Assembly: GCA_026414165.1 (NCBI GenBank)
Contig: JAOAJN010000003.1
Location: 1-64,000 of the forward strand
Origin: Candidatus Methanomethylicaceae archaeon
Lineage (GTDB): Archaea; Thermoproteota; Methanomethylicia; Methanomethylicales; Methanomethylicaceae
Direction of reading: 5' to 3'
Length of the DNA: 64,000 bases
Shown: piece by piece, positions 18,418-27,873 of the stretch
How positions within the stretch are numbered: the stretch's first letter is position 1
Layout: each line of letters starts with the position of its first letter
Program-made: the position numbers and the translations under genes
The notes under the pieces: generated by a model
The model's input: the letters and a program-made list of their open reading frames with translations, nothing else
What the model was told of the DNA's origin: nothing
The model's database searches: none

Positions 18418-19695
18418 TTACTCGTAAATATCTAGGCTGACTGCGCAGGAGAGGCAAGGATCATAGGACCTTACCATATCCTCAAGTATGAACCTTAGCT
18501 TTTGACTGCCCAAAGGTTTGAACCTCTTTACTAGCTCTATGGCATCGTTCTCTATGCTCTTTGAGTTTATGGCGGTTGGAGTGTAGACTCGGTAGTCCTT
18601 TATCTTCCAATCTTCGATCTCACAGTAATGGCAGAGTGTTCCGCGGGGTGCTTCTGCTACAAATAGTCCTACACCTTTATCTCTGTGCGCCTTAATGTCC
18701 TCGGTTTTTAGATTTTCTGGTGGGATCTCTGCCAGTTCTCCTCCAAGCCTGATGAGCTCATCCAAATAATGCAGAACCTCAATAGCTTGAGCCTTTATGT
18801 TTAAAAATGGATTCGGACCCCATTCAATCTCTTCAGCCAACTCCCTAGCCCTGCTACTAAGGTATCTCTTGTTCAACATTATCCTAGAGAGAGCCCCAAC
18901 AGTGATCTCCGATTCTTTGAAATAAACATGCTTAGATGTGGAATAATCCTTTGTTACCTCCTCCAGACCTTCATAGTATTCTGATGATGAGAGCACCGAA
19001 CCGTCTGAGAGTGCAACGTTCGCCTCCTCTGCATAGATAGGGTATGATCCCGACCTCTTTAGAGCCACCAACAGTCGATACCTCTCCATTTCAGGGAGTT
19101 CCAACTTTAGTGTGTATTTCACTAGGCGCTCGGCATCGTCTGAGAGGGCTGCGAGTTGATGTATTGGATGAAGCAGCTCCTTACACTTTATTGCTTTGCC
19201 AAAACCTCCAACAATGACGTTAGGGACGTGAACAGATCTCCCGCCCCAAACCTCTATGAGTTCTGTTGCCTTGCTAAGTATATTGGCACCCATACGAACA
19301 ATATTAAGGTCTCTCATTCTGAGGGCGCTGATCAAGCCCTCGACAGGAGGGATAGAAAGGAACAGCAGGTGGATGAGATGGCTCCTCAGGTTGTTTGCCA
19401 TATAAAGCACATCCCTGAGTTTTCTTACATCTTCAGAGATCTTCATATCAAGCGCCCTTTCTACAGCCTCTGCTGAGCTTATTGAGTGAACAGTATAACA
19501 CAACCCGCAGATCCTGGACGCGACCCTTGGAGCCAGATCGACAGGCTTCCCCTTTAGATATTTTGTTAGAAATCTGGGACCTTCTAAATTATGGAACTCC
19601 GCCCTTAGTTTTCCGCCGTAGCTCTTAACAATTAACTGTCCATGACCCTCTATAAAGCGGAGGTCTCCGGTATCGATTATGATGCTGTCGCTCAT
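18418..19695 (-). CDS. hydA: [NiFe] hydrogenase large (alpha) subunit, group 3b-like
   Basis: Carries the Ni-Fe active site. The proximal motif R61-I-C63-G-L-C66 and the distal motif D412-P-C414-L-S-C417 supply the four cysteine ligands. After C417 only AVSLDIYE remains, so the usual DPCxxCxxH/R ends in Ser where His or Arg is normal. Length 425 aa equals Pyrococcus sulfhydrogenase alpha. Last gene of the beta-gamma-delta-alpha operon; its ATG overlaps the delta stop by four bases. No maturation genes are in the window. Confidence 0.92.
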   Translation of the reverse strand: MSDSIIIDTGDLRFIEGHGQLIVKSYGGKLRAEFHNLEGPRFLTKYLKGKPVDLAPRVASRICGLCYTVHSISSAEAVERALDMKISEDVRKLRDVLYMANNLRSHLIHLLFLSIPPVEGLISALRMRDLNIVRMGANILSKATELIEVWGGRSVHVPNVIVGGFGKAIKCKELLHPIHQLAALSDDAERLVKYTLKLELPEMERYRLLVALKRSGSYPIYAEEANVALSDGSVLSSSEYYEGLEEVTKDYSTSKHVYFKESEITVGALSRIMLNKRYLSSRARELAEEIEWGPNPFLNIKAQAIEVLHYLDELIRLGGELAEIPPENLKTEDIKAHRDKGVGLFVAEAPRGTLCHYCEIEDWKIKDYRVYTPTAINSKSIENDAIELVKRFKPLGSQKLRFILEDMVRSYDPCLSCAVSLDIYE

Positions 19696-20429
19696 TCTTT
19701 GAGAACCTCCTTTATCTTCTTACCCATGAACATGTAAAGCAGCGGTTTAGCATCCTCGACTTTCAGTCCCTTCTTCTCCAGCGTCTTGAAGTACGCTTCT
19801 AGGTCAGCCTCGATATACGGTCCCCTACAGCCGAAGCAGGGCGATCCGACCGAGGTACAGGCAGCATCGCATCCTCCCATTGCAATAGGTCCAAGACAGA
19901 GTTGCCCCTTATCTAGGAGACATGCGTTACCTGACAATTTGCACTCATAGCAGACACTAAAGTCAGGCTGAATTGGTTCAAGCCCGTTGACGAGCCTAAG
20001 AAGTGCATCTATGAACTCGTCAGCATTTACAGGGCAACCATTGAGTTCAAAATCTACTGCAATTACGGAAGAGAGCGGCTCAGCCTCGCGAACTTCCAAT
20101 ACTGAAAGGGCCTTCTTGCCAAGCTTTACATTCCTTGAGGCCGTGTAGGCTATATTTCCACTGGATGCACAAGTACCTATAGCCACAACAAATCTCGAGT
20201 TCTTCCTAATCTCCTGCAGATGTTCCCTGTCTAGGTTTGTGACGACTGCTCCCTCCACAAATGCTATGTCCGCCTTCGGAAACCTGCTACCCCCTACTGG
20301 CTCCCTCACTAGCTTGAAGTAATCTATATCGAAATTGTTCCAAAGACCCTCTATATCAGGCCCTAGCTTGGTTATTAGAGTGGTAAGGCACCCTTCACAT
20401 GAGGTTAAAGAATAAAATGCAAGCTTCAT
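19692..20429 (-). CDS. hydD: [NiFe] hydrogenase small (delta) subunit
   Basis: Electron-transfer subunit with three Fe-S clusters. The proximal cluster ligands start in LTSCEGCLTTL (C10, C13), followed by GTCASSG and LNGCPVN. The C-terminal half has CYECKLSGNACLLDKGQLC and GSPCFGCRGPY for the medial and distal clusters. It is followed and preceded without gaps by the alpha and gamma genes. Length 245 aa matches the thermococcal delta subunit. Confidence 0.92.
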   Translation of the reverse strand: MKLAFYSLTSCEGCLTTLITKLGPDIEGLWNNFDIDYFKLVREPVGGSRFPKADIAFVEGAVVTNLDREHLQEIRKNSRFVVAIGTCASSGNIAYTASRNVKLGKKALSVLEVREAEPLSSVIAVDFELNGCPVNADEFIDALLRLVNGLEPIQPDFSVCYECKLSGNACLLDKGQLCLGPIAMGGCDAACTSVGSPCFGCRGPYIEADLEAYFKTLEKKGLKVEDAKPLLYMFMGKKIKEVLKE

Positions 20430-20430
20430 T

Positions 20431-21252
20431 TCACTCGCTGACCTCCTCCAAGTTTATCTCACTAGCGCTGAAGACAGGTCCGTCCTTGCAGACCATAAAT
20501 CCGCCAGGAATCATGCATCTAGCACATTTGCCTATACCACACTTCATGTGTCGCTCCATTGATAGGTAAACATCCTTACACTCAAGCCCTTTATCAATCA
20601 GAGTCTTCGCCACGCTGATCATAACAGCTGGCGAACCGCAGATTACCGCCAGCGAGTTCTTCCCGAGATTGATCGCGTCAAGATGGTCAGTAACCCTACC
20701 TTTAAGCCCCTTCCATTTTTCTGAGGGTTTGCTGAGGGTCACCATGACCTTTATCTTCTCAGCCCAGTTCTTCAACTCTTCCCTGTAAACTAAGTCTTCG
20801 ACAAATCTTGCGCCATAAAGTAGCGCAATATCTCCAAAATCAGTTCTGTTCTCTATTGTGTAAAGTATCAGGGAGCGGAGCGCTGCTATTCCGATCCCTG
20901 TAGCAACCATAATTAAGTCTTTTCCCTTAAAGTGATCGACCGGAAAGGACCTACCGAAGGGACCTCTTATACCTACCGCGTCGCCAGGCCTTATGTAGTG
21001 GGCAGCGGTGGTGACCAACCCTCTCCTCATTATTGTTAATTCTAAATGCCTGGGATCGCTTGGTGAAGATGCTATGCAGAAGGGCGCCTCTCCAACACCA
21101 GGAAGCAATAACTGAACGAATTGTCCTGGTAAAAAATTCGCCCTCCAGTTGATAAGCGAAAGCCTGAGGGTTTTAGTCTCAAGACTCTCCTCCCTGACTG
21201 CATTGACGCTCGCAGGTTTTGGAAGATATGGGTTGTATTCCATAGACATCAT
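20431..21252 (-). CDS. hydG: Hydrogenase gamma subunit (FAD/NAD(P)-binding, 2Fe-2S)
   Basis: Ferredoxin-NADP+ reductase-type module that passes electrons between NAD(P)H and the hydrogenase. RGLVTTAAHYIRPGDAVGIRG-like FAD domain, VATGIGIAALRSLI for the pyridine nucleotide, then the 2Fe-2S set CGIGKCARC...VC near the C-terminus. The same family includes dihydroorotate dehydrogenase PyrK and sulfide dehydrogenase. The start overlaps the beta stop by four bases. Confidence 0.9.
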   Translation of the reverse strand: MMSMEYNPYLPKPASVNAVREESLETKTLRLSLINWRANFLPGQFVQLLLPGVGEAPFCIASSPSDPRHLELTIMRRGLVTTAAHYIRPGDAVGIRGPFGRSFPVDHFKGKDLIMVATGIGIAALRSLILYTIENRTDFGDIALLYGARFVEDLVYREELKNWAEKIKVMVTLSKPSEKWKGLKGRVTDHLDAINLGKNSLAVICGSPAVMISVAKTLIDKGLECKDVYLSMERHMKCGIGKCARCMIPGGFMVCKDGPVFSASEINLEEVSE

Positions 21253-22328
21253 GCAACCCTCCTTCCTACGAATCCTCTAAAGTCTATCCTTGAAGGACAG
21301 AAGGCTATGCAGTTTCCGCAGCCCACGCACCCCAGCATGTTGTACATTTTCTCCGAGAAGGGGAATTTGTGCTTCATTCGCCATTTGAACCGTTCATTCT
21401 TCGTCTTTAGGAAAGTCACCCCGCCAGCTATGCTACTATAGCCCCTCCTTTGACACGACATTCTTATCCTGACCCTTTCCACATTACCTGGATCCATAAG
21501 GCTGAACCTATCCTGTATATCTGAACAGTAACATGTCGGGCATACCACAGTGCAGGAAGAACAGAGTGTGCAACTCTCCAAGAGATCAGCAGGGTCTTTG
21601 CTTTCTATGCTCTTCTCATTGGCAGTGTCTAAGATATACTCCTCCTTCATCTTTGGCGAAAACTCTTCGATCTCCTCGACGCCCTCCTCCGTCAGGAGGT
21701 TGCCTCCAATCGGAGATCTTGCCGAAACAATAAAGCTGTCTCCGTCCTTCCTTATAGAAAGGTCCGCATAACCCTTCGGGACTTTGTCGCCATCAACACT
21801 TTTACAGAAACAGTATTCGTCGCCTTCTTCGCATTCGAGGACTGCAATAAAAAGACCTTCTCTTCTTGCCCTGTAGTACGGATCCACAGGATCTGAGAGC
21901 ATCACTTTGTCGAGGTATCTGATCGAATTTACCATGCAGGGATGGATCCCAAAGAACGCAAGTCTGCCTCTTGGTGGCGAATACTCTGGAACTATAGTGA
22001 TCGGGCAAGGTCCTTCGACTGTGGGAAACCTTATCTTCAGACCATATGATGTTATTGTGGCAGTACTCTTGTATCTGAAGAGTCGCTCCTTGTTCGGGAG
22101 GAGGAAGTCCTTTGGAGAGTTTAATGTTCTAACATAATTGATCTCGAGCTTTGTGGCATCTTCGAGTGGGACCAGTTTGACAACGCCGCCCTCTGAGGAC
22201 GGCCCCACCACCTCAAAGCCTCTCTTCCGCAGATCCTGAACAAGGTCCAAGATCTCATGCCAAGATAATTTAGCCAAGGATCCTCGTCTCGTGATGGAGA
22301 TCGATGCGAGGCTAATATATTTTTTCAT
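21249..22328 (-). CDS. hydB: Hydrogenase beta subunit (4Fe-4S)
   Basis: First gene of the operon. Homologous to the beta subunit of archaeal sulfhydrogenase and to anaerobic sulfite reductase subunit A. Two 4Fe-4S motifs are visible: CTLCSSCTVVCPTC (near 252) and GCVGCGNCIAFCP (near 332); an additional cysteine set CEEGDEYCFC is near 186. It relays electrons between the gamma flavin and the delta clusters. The start at ATG 22328 lies in a 109-nt divergent promoter region shared with the carboxyltransferase gene. Confidence 0.88.
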   Translation of the reverse strand: MKKYISLASISITRRGSLAKLSWHEILDLVQDLRKRGFEVVGPSSEGGVVKLVPLEDATKLEINYVRTLNSPKDFLLPNKERLFRYKSTATITSYGLKIRFPTVEGPCPITIVPEYSPPRGRLAFFGIHPCMVNSIRYLDKVMLSDPVDPYYRARREGLFIAVLECEEGDEYCFCKSVDGDKVPKGYADLSIRKDGDSFIVSARSPIGGNLLTEEGVEEIEEFSPKMKEEYILDTANEKSIESKDPADLLESCTLCSSCTVVCPTCYCSDIQDRFSLMDPGNVERVRIRMSCQRRGYSSIAGGVTFLKTKNERFKWRMKHKFPFSEKMYNMLGCVGCGNCIAFCPSRIDFRGFVGRRVA

Positions 22329-22410
22329 TCACAAGTTAATGCCCAAATACCATTAAATGACAGTCCTAAAGTGCTTTGGGTGAAGGGCTCACAAAATGTA
22401 AAACTTCGTG

Positions 22411-22418
22411 TATATATG
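22411..22418 (+). promoter_or_regulatory. TATA box of the carboxyltransferase gene
   Basis: TATATATG centred 24 nt before ATG 22438. The spacing predicts a transcript starting at or next to that ATG (leaderless), which supports the longest start of the gene. Confidence 0.5.
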
Positions 22419-22437
22419 TAAAGCAATACATTTTTAA

Positions 22438-23880
22438 ATGTACACGCCTCTTTTACTCATTCTGTTGGTGTACGCGTTGCTCAAAGTCATAGATACAACC
22501 ATCAGAGACGGTCAACAGTCTCTATTTGCTACTAGAGTAAAGATCGAAGATATTTTGCCAATACTGGATAAGATGGACGAGGCAGGCTTTTATGGATTGG
22601 AGGCGTGGGGCGGGGCGACTTTCGACTCTTGTATAAGGTACTTGAATGAAGATCCTTGGGATAGGCTGAGGAGTATAAAAAGGAGCCTAAAGAAGACCAA
22701 GGTGGTAATGCTGCTAAGAGGAAAGAACCTTGTTGGTTACAAACATTATCCTGACGAAGTTATTGAAGACTTTGTGAAGAAGGCGTACGAGAACGGCGTG
22801 GATGTTTTCAGGATATTCGACGCTCTAAACGATGTCAACAATCTGAAGAAGGCAGTATCCTCTGCAGTTAGCGTCGGTGCAGAGGTCCACGGAGATGTTG
22901 TCTACACTCTCAGCCCTATCCATACGGTGGATCATTTCATAGAAGTTGCGAAGAAGATAGCAGAGCTTGGCGTGAATGCCATAAGGATAAAGGACATGGC
23001 AGGACTGCTGGCGCCGAGAGCAGCTTATGATATTGTGAGGGGCATAAGAAAGGAGACAGGTCTACCTGTCGGGTTGCATTGTCATTATACTTGCGGACTT
23101 GCATCTCTTTCTTATATGAAGGGCATAGAGGCGGGTGCCGAATACATAGACACGGCGCTATTCCCTTTTGCTTTTGGAGCTTCCCAGCCAGCCATAGAGA
23201 CTATATACGAGGCGCTACGTGGGACGGGGCATCTGAGTCATCTTAACATAGAGCTGATATATGAGTGCGCCGACTACTTTGAGAAGATTAGGGAAAAATA
23301 CAAGGGATATACTTCTGAGGCCACAGAGAGAATTGATCCTAGGGCTTTGAGACATCAAATACCTGGAGGGATGCTCTCCAATCTTGTAGCTCAGCTTAAA
23401 GAGTACAACGCACTCTCAAAGATGGAAGAGGTTCTGAAGGAAGTTCCAATCGTCAGGAGAGATCTGGGCTATCCGCCGCTAGTGACTCCAATGAGTCAGA
23501 TCGTAGGAACTCAGGCTGTAATGAATGTTATAATGGGTGCAAGGTACGGGACAATAATAAAGGAACTTGAGAATTACGTAAGAGGTTTCTATGGGAAATC
23601 TCCTGGTGAGATCAGTAGAGAGTTAATAGAGAGAGTCAAGCCAACAGACCCTCCAAAAGACTTATCGTTCAATAACATTCCAGAGGATGTTAAAACATTA
23701 TTTAGAAAAGAAGAGGACGTGCTTACGTATCTGCTCTTCCCTCAGATTGCCGTTCCATTCCTCAAGGGCGAAATGAAGTCTTTATTGCCCAACAACAAGG
23801 AGAAGAGGAAGGACATAAAATGGTTCAGAGTGAAAGTGGGCAACGAGGAGATAGAAGTCAAAATTGAGAGCGAGGACTAA
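22438..23880 (+). CDS. Pyruvate carboxylase subunit B / oxaloacetate decarboxylase alpha-like carboxyltransferase
   Basis: DTTIRDGQQSLFATR (near 19) opens the carboxyltransferase TIM barrel, RIFDALNDVNN and RIKDMAGLL are the metal and carbamoyl-lysine regions, and GLHCHYTCGLA holds the metal-binding HxH. The PYC_OADA domain follows (near 300-430). It lacks the C-terminal biotinyl domain, and neither that nor a biotin carboxylase gene is nearby. The first 16 residues (MYTPLLLILLVYALLK) are oddly hydrophobic; GTG 22468 is an alternative start, but the TATA spacing favours 22438. Confidence 0.88.
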   Translation: MYTPLLLILLVYALLKVIDTTIRDGQQSLFATRVKIEDILPILDKMDEAGFYGLEAWGGATFDSCIRYLNEDPWDRLRSIKRSLKKTKVVMLLRGKNLVGYKHYPDEVIEDFVKKAYENGVDVFRIFDALNDVNNLKKAVSSAVSVGAEVHGDVVYTLSPIHTVDHFIEVAKKIAELGVNAIRIKDMAGLLAPRAAYDIVRGIRKETGLPVGLHCHYTCGLASLSYMKGIEAGAEYIDTALFPFAFGASQPAIETIYEALRGTGHLSHLNIELIYECADYFEKIREKYKGYTSEATERIDPRALRHQIPGGMLSNLVAQLKEYNALSKMEEVLKEVPIVRRDLGYPPLVTPMSQIVGTQAVMNVIMGARYGTIIKELENYVRGFYGKSPGEISRELIERVKPTDPPKDLSFNNIPEDVKTLFRKEEDVLTYLLFPQIAVPFLKGEMKSLLPNNKEKRKDIKWFRVKVGNEEIEVKIESED

Positions 23881-23950
23881 CAGCAGAGGTATAAATATTC
23901 AAACACTAAATACTTGATTAATCATTACTTCTGAGTTTGGGGTGTTAAGT

Positions 23951-24997
23951 TTGGACATGGAGTTGCTGAGGAAAGTGAGCGAAGCGCCAGGCATATCGGG
24001 GTTCGAGTATGGTATAGCTGAGATCATCAAGAAAGAACTTGAAGGGCATACTGATAAAATAGAGGAGGACGCCTTTGGAAACCTTTACGTTCATAAGGGC
24101 AAGGGACCCAAGACCATAATGATAACAGCCCATACCGACGAAATAGGACTCATAGTTAAGCATATTGATGAAAAAGGCTTCATAAGGTTTGCAAAGGTTG
24201 GAGGGGTTCCAGACCATGTGCTCCTCGGTCAGAGGGTTCAAGTTCATGGGAAGAACAAAAAGCTAAGCGGAACTATAGGGTGTAAGGCCATACATGTGAT
24301 GAAAGAGGACGAGAGAAAGCAGTTGGTGACCTATGACAAGATGTTTGTAGATACTGGTGCCACTAAAGACCAGCTGACGAAATATGGAGTCAGGGTTGGC
24401 ACCCCTATAACTATTGAGAGAGGGGTGACAGAGCTCGAAAATGGTCTGATAGTAGGAAGGGCAATGGACGACAGGGCAGGATGCTACATGCTTATTGAGG
24501 CTCTAAAGAATGCAAACCCCGTGAACAGAATCGTGGGAGTGTTCACAGTGCAGGAGGAGGTCGGACTGAGGGGAGCAACAGTAAGTTCTTTTTCGGTGAG
24601 ACCAGACGTGGGAATAGCCATAGACACAACAATTGCTGGGGATCACCCTGAGATAGGAGAGAGCGAGGCTCCAATTAAACTGGGTTCTGGACCAACTTTG
24701 GTAGTTGCGGACGGGAGGCGGGACTCGCTCGGAGGAGGGCTCATAGCCAACCCGCTAGTCATCCAGTGGCTGACAGATTTGGCAGAAAAGTCGAATATAA
24801 AGTGCCAGTTTGAGGTTTTGGAAGGGGGGACAACGGACGCGACCGCAATACAGCTTTCCAGGGAGGGCGTTCCTTCCGGCTGTATAGCGATCCCAGCTAG
24901 ATATGTGCACAGCTTTAGTGAAGTTGTTTCCAAAAACGACATAGAGTCTGGTGTAAGATTACTGGTAAGCATTATGGAGAACCCAGTGCCATTCTAG
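23951..24997 (+). CDS. M42-family aminopeptidase (TET-like)
   Basis: Dizinc aminopeptidase, usually a dodecameric cytosolic particle. TAHTDEIG, MDDRAG, TVQEEVGLRGA and YVHSFSEVV hold the metal and catalytic residues. GVPSGCIAIP is the typical C-terminal motif. Length is about 348 aa, normal. The best SD (GGGGTG, 23939-23944) sits six bases before TTG 23951; an in-frame GTG 23942 and ATG 23957 are alternatives. A TATA box (TATAAATAT, 23890) precedes it. The next gene follows after one base. Confidence 0.9.
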   Translation: MDMELLRKVSEAPGISGFEYGIAEIIKKELEGHTDKIEEDAFGNLYVHKGKGPKTIMITAHTDEIGLIVKHIDEKGFIRFAKVGGVPDHVLLGQRVQVHGKNKKLSGTIGCKAIHVMKEDERKQLVTYDKMFVDTGATKDQLTKYGVRVGTPITIERGVTELENGLIVGRAMDDRAGCYMLIEALKNANPVNRIVGVFTVQEEVGLRGATVSSFSVRPDVGIAIDTTIAGDHPEIGESEAPIKLGSGPTLVVADGRRDSLGGGLIANPLVIQWLTDLAEKSNIKCQFEVLEGGTTDATAIQLSREGVPSGCIAIPARYVHSFSEVVSKNDIESGVRLLVSIMENPVPF

Positions 24998-24998
24998 A

Positions 24999-25709
24999 GT
25001 GTCGAAAATGCCCATAGAGCGTGAACTTCACTTCGACAAGGTTAATGAGGCGCATGAGAAAGGTAGGATAGACGACAATGTTCTGAAAAGCTTCTTCGAG
25101 AGATTGCCAATGCTTGAAAGATCAGTATCCTCAGTTGAGAGGGCTTTTGGTTTAGACTATCCGCCGATATCGTTTAACCCGAACCTTGTTATAGTAAAAT
25201 ACCCCAATGGCTTCTCTCAAACAGTAATCTACGCGTCCACCCAGATCCAGAGATTGAACGGCAAATTTAGATTATGTGTCGAACTCACACTGCCCTTCCT
25301 TCTCTTTGCCAAAGAGGAACTCCTAAGGGCATGTTTGGCACATGAGTTTCTGCACTACATTTTCATAACCTTAACTCTTAGCAGCAGATCTCTTGAAGAA
25401 CTTGCCCCCGAAAAACCAACAACCCCTGACCTTCAGCTCGCTTTCGATGAAGGCCATACGGTGAAAGCTGAAGAGTGGATTAAAGATGAGGAGTTGCTAG
25501 GCCTAATTATGAAATATTTTACTCCAATGATATCAGACCAAGAATTGGAGGAGAGCATCAGAGAGAAGTGGGTAAATAGAATGCTCCCAATAAGAGAGAT
25601 ATCGGTAGACGATAACATGCTTAGAATACCTTTAATAGAGTTGGATAGGATTCCCTTAGACCAAAGGATAATAGAGGCCGCAAAGGCAAAATCCCATAGA
25701 TCGAGGTAA
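24999..25709 (+). CDS. HExxH-containing archaeal protein, putative metalloprotease
   Basis: Not assigned to a named family. ACLAHEFLHYIFITL (near 107-122) is a zincin HExxH helix. No second metal-binding motif is obvious; EGH in AFDEGHTV (near 148) or a downstream Glu could be the third ligand. It starts one base after the M42 stop with GTG 24999 (ATG 25008 alternative), so it is likely co-transcribed with the aminopeptidase. No signal peptide. Confidence 0.65.
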   Translation: MSKMPIERELHFDKVNEAHEKGRIDDNVLKSFFERLPMLERSVSSVERAFGLDYPPISFNPNLVIVKYPNGFSQTVIYASTQIQRLNGKFRLCVELTLPFLLFAKEELLRACLAHEFLHYIFITLTLSSRSLEELAPEKPTTPDLQLAFDEGHTVKAEEWIKDEELLGLIMKYFTPMISDQELEESIREKWVNRMLPIREISVDDNMLRIPLIELDRIPLDQRIIEAAKAKSHRSR

Positions 25710-25805
25710 GGTAGCATACCGAGCGAGGATCCTACATCCTGTTTTTGGAGGAATTTTTCAATTTTATCTGCATTAGTCGCAAAACCTCATAATCCAAAGT
25801 CCATC

Positions 25806-25813
25806 TTTTTATA
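25806..25813 (+). promoter_or_regulatory. TATA box of the SAH hydrolase gene
   Basis: TTTTTATA, centred 28 nt before GTG 25838, consistent with leaderless initiation there, or with a 10-nt leader to ATG 25847. Confidence 0.5.
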
Positions 25814-25837
25814 CCATTTATTATTTAACGTAGTTAG

Positions 25838-27094
25838 GTGCCCAGTATGGACTTCATGGTGAAGGATCTCGGATTGGCAGAGAGGGGAAGGAATTTACTA
25901 AAATGGGCAGAGGATCATATGCCCGTCCTAATGGAAATTAGAAGAAGATTCTCGGCGGAAAAGCCCCTTGAAGGGATTAAGATCGGTGCTTGTCTCCATG
26001 TGACAAAAGAGACTGGTGTGTTGATGAGAACTCTTAAAGCAGGGGGTGCCAGCGTTGCCCTCGCAGCATCCAACCCCCTTTCAACTCAAGACGAAGTTGC
26101 GGCAGCTCTGGCAGCCGAAGGCATAAATGTCTACGCTTGGAAGGGCCAGAAAAAGGAAGAATATTACAACTGTATTACCTTGGTCCTTAAGCACAAACCC
26201 TCAATAACTATGGACGATGGTGCCGACTTGGTGACCGAGCTGCACTCTGGAAAGTGGGACTTCGGTGTGATAGGAGGTACAGAGGAAACTACAACTGGAG
26301 TTATGAGGCTCAGAGCAATGGCTGACAGAGGAGTCTTAAAGTACCCCATAATTGCAGTTAACAATGCGGAGACAAAGTGGGATTTCGATAATGTGTATGG
26401 AACCGGTCAGAGCACGATCGACGGAATTCTGAGGGCTACCAATGTACTATTGGCTGGCAAAAAATTCGTTATTGCAGGGTACGGACATTGTGGGAGGGGG
26501 CTCGCAAACAGGGCAAGAGGTATGGGCGCACGCGTTATAATCACCGAGGTTGACCCGATAAAGGCGCTAAAGGCAGTCATGGATGGTTTTGATGTTATGC
26601 CAATGGATGAGGCTGCAAAAGTGGGAGACATATTTGTTACCGCTACGGGGAATAAGAACGTCATAAGGAAGGAACATTTCAAGGTGATGAAGGACGGCGC
26701 GATCTTGGCTAATACAGGGCACTTCAATGTTGAGGTAGACTTGAAAGGGCTAGAAGAGTTAAAGGTTGGTAAGGCAAAAATAAAGGAATCCGTTGAAGAG
26801 TACGATCTGGGCGATGGAAGGAAGTTGTACCTGTTGGCTGAGGGGAGGCTCGTGAACCTTGCCGCTGCAGAGGGGCACCCCAGCGAGGTGATGGACATGA
26901 GCTTCGCAAACCAGGCCCTCTCGGTAGAGTATATCTTGAAGAATTCTGGGAGTATGAGAGCGGCAGTTTACGACGTCCCAAAGGAGATAGACGAGACCGT
27001 AGCGAGGCTAAAACTCAAAATGATGGGAATCAGGATAGATGCCATGACCGATGAACAATTAAATTACCTCAGAGGCTGGTGGGAGGGGACATAG
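25838..27094 (+). CDS. ahcY: S-adenosylhomocysteine hydrolase
   Basis: Cleaves the product inhibitor of SAM-dependent methyl transfer to adenosine and homocysteine. [18 protein letters not shown] and [14 protein letters not shown] are substrate-binding blocks; [20 protein letters not shown] is the NAD-binding Rossmann motif (near 212); GHFNVEVD and [21 protein letters not shown] close the fold. 418 aa is the archaeal length. GTG 25838 versus ATG 25847 is undecided. The end overlaps the frame of the DUF169 gene, whose SD lies inside it. Confidence 0.95.
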   Translation: MPSMDFMVKDLGLAERGRNLLKWAEDHMPVLMEIRRRFSAEKPLEGIKIGACLHVTKETGVLMRTLKAGGASVALAASNPLSTQDEVAAALAAEGINVYAWKGQKKEEYYNCITLVLKHKPSITMDDGADLVTELHSGKWDFGVIGGTEETTTGVMRLRAMADRGVLKYPIIAVNNAETKWDFDNVYGTGQSTIDGILRATNVLLAGKKFVIAGYGHCGRGLANRARGMGARVIITEVDPIKALKAVMDGFDVMPMDEAAKVGDIFVTATGNKNVIRKEHFKVMKDGAILANTGHFNVEVDLKGLEELKVGKAKIKESVEEYDLGDGRKLYLLAEGRLVNLAAAEGHPSEVMDMSFANQALSVEYILKNSGSMRAAVYDVPKEIDETVARLKLKMMGIRIDAMTDEQLNYLRGWWEGT

Positions 27095-27096
27095 AC

Positions 27097-27873
27097 ATGG
27101 ATATGAAAGAGGTAGCAGAAAAGATCTACAAATACATTAAACCAAAGTCCAAGGTTGTAGGTATAAGATTCTTCAAGAGCAGAACAGAAGCGGAGGGAAT
27201 GCTTAAGGCATTAAGGAGACCGAGAAAAAGACTCACCATATGTCAGATTATAAATACAGCAAGGCTTTATGGATGGACTTGGGCGGTATTCTCAGAGGAC
27301 GTTGATTGTGTTCTTGGATCTTCGGTTCTTGGACTGAGGGAGGTTGATGAGAGCTTTAAAAGTGGAGAGATCTTCATAAAGCTTGGATATGTAACGGACA
27401 GGGATGCGGCAAAGAATTTTGCAGACTCTGTTCCAAAAATGAGGGATAGAGTTGAGGGGTTTGTTGTTGGTCCCTTGGAGGGGCTTGAAGTGCAACCCGA
27501 TCTGGTAATCATATATGGTAACGGGGCTCAGATGATGAGAGTTATAAACGGGGCAGTCTATGCGACTGGAGAGAGGCTCAAATTCGGCGCGATAGGCGAT
27601 ATAGGCATCTGTGGCGATGGTATTGCTGAGGCTTATAACACACAAAAGCCGCAGTTAGTAGTTGCTTGCTATGGAGAGAGGAGGTTCGGACATACATCGG
27701 ACGATGAAATAGCCATGGTCATACCATTCAAATATTTAGAAAAATTTGTTGAGGGACTTGAGAAGACACACAACGCAGGCATAAGATACCCTATTCCGAT
27801 AGCCGCAACCATTGCCGAACTTGACATTCCTGAGGTTTTAAGAGTCCAGCCTAAGGAGAAAGGGCAGCCCTAA
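27097..27873 (+). CDS. DUF169-family protein
   Basis: VVGIRFFKS near 20 and TICQIINTARLYGWTWAV near 47 match DUF169, a family frequent in anaerobic archaea and bacteria and without an established function. The Cys in TICQ and those in CVLGSS and GICGDG are conserved in many members. ATG 27097 follows ahcY by two bases with GGAGGGG eight bases upstream, so it is translated from the ahcY mRNA. The 3' end overlaps the convergent methyltransferase gene by 23 bp. Confidence 0.85.
   Translation: MDMKEVAEKIYKYIKPKSKVVGIRFFKSRTEAEGMLKALRRPRKRLTICQIINTARLYGWTWAVFSEDVDCVLGSSVLGLREVDESFKSGEIFIKLGYVTDRDAAKNFADSVPKMRDRVEGFVVGPLEGLEVQPDLVIIYGNGAQMMRVINGAVYATGERLKFGAIGDIGICGDGIAEAYNTQKPQLVVACYGERRFGHTSDDEIAMVIPFKYLEKFVEGLEKTHNAGIRYPIPIAATIAELDIPEVLRVQPKEKGQP

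Noticed and set aside
26407-26898. 163-codon open frame opposite ahcY
   Set aside because: Shadow of a highly conserved gene; low-complexity composition.
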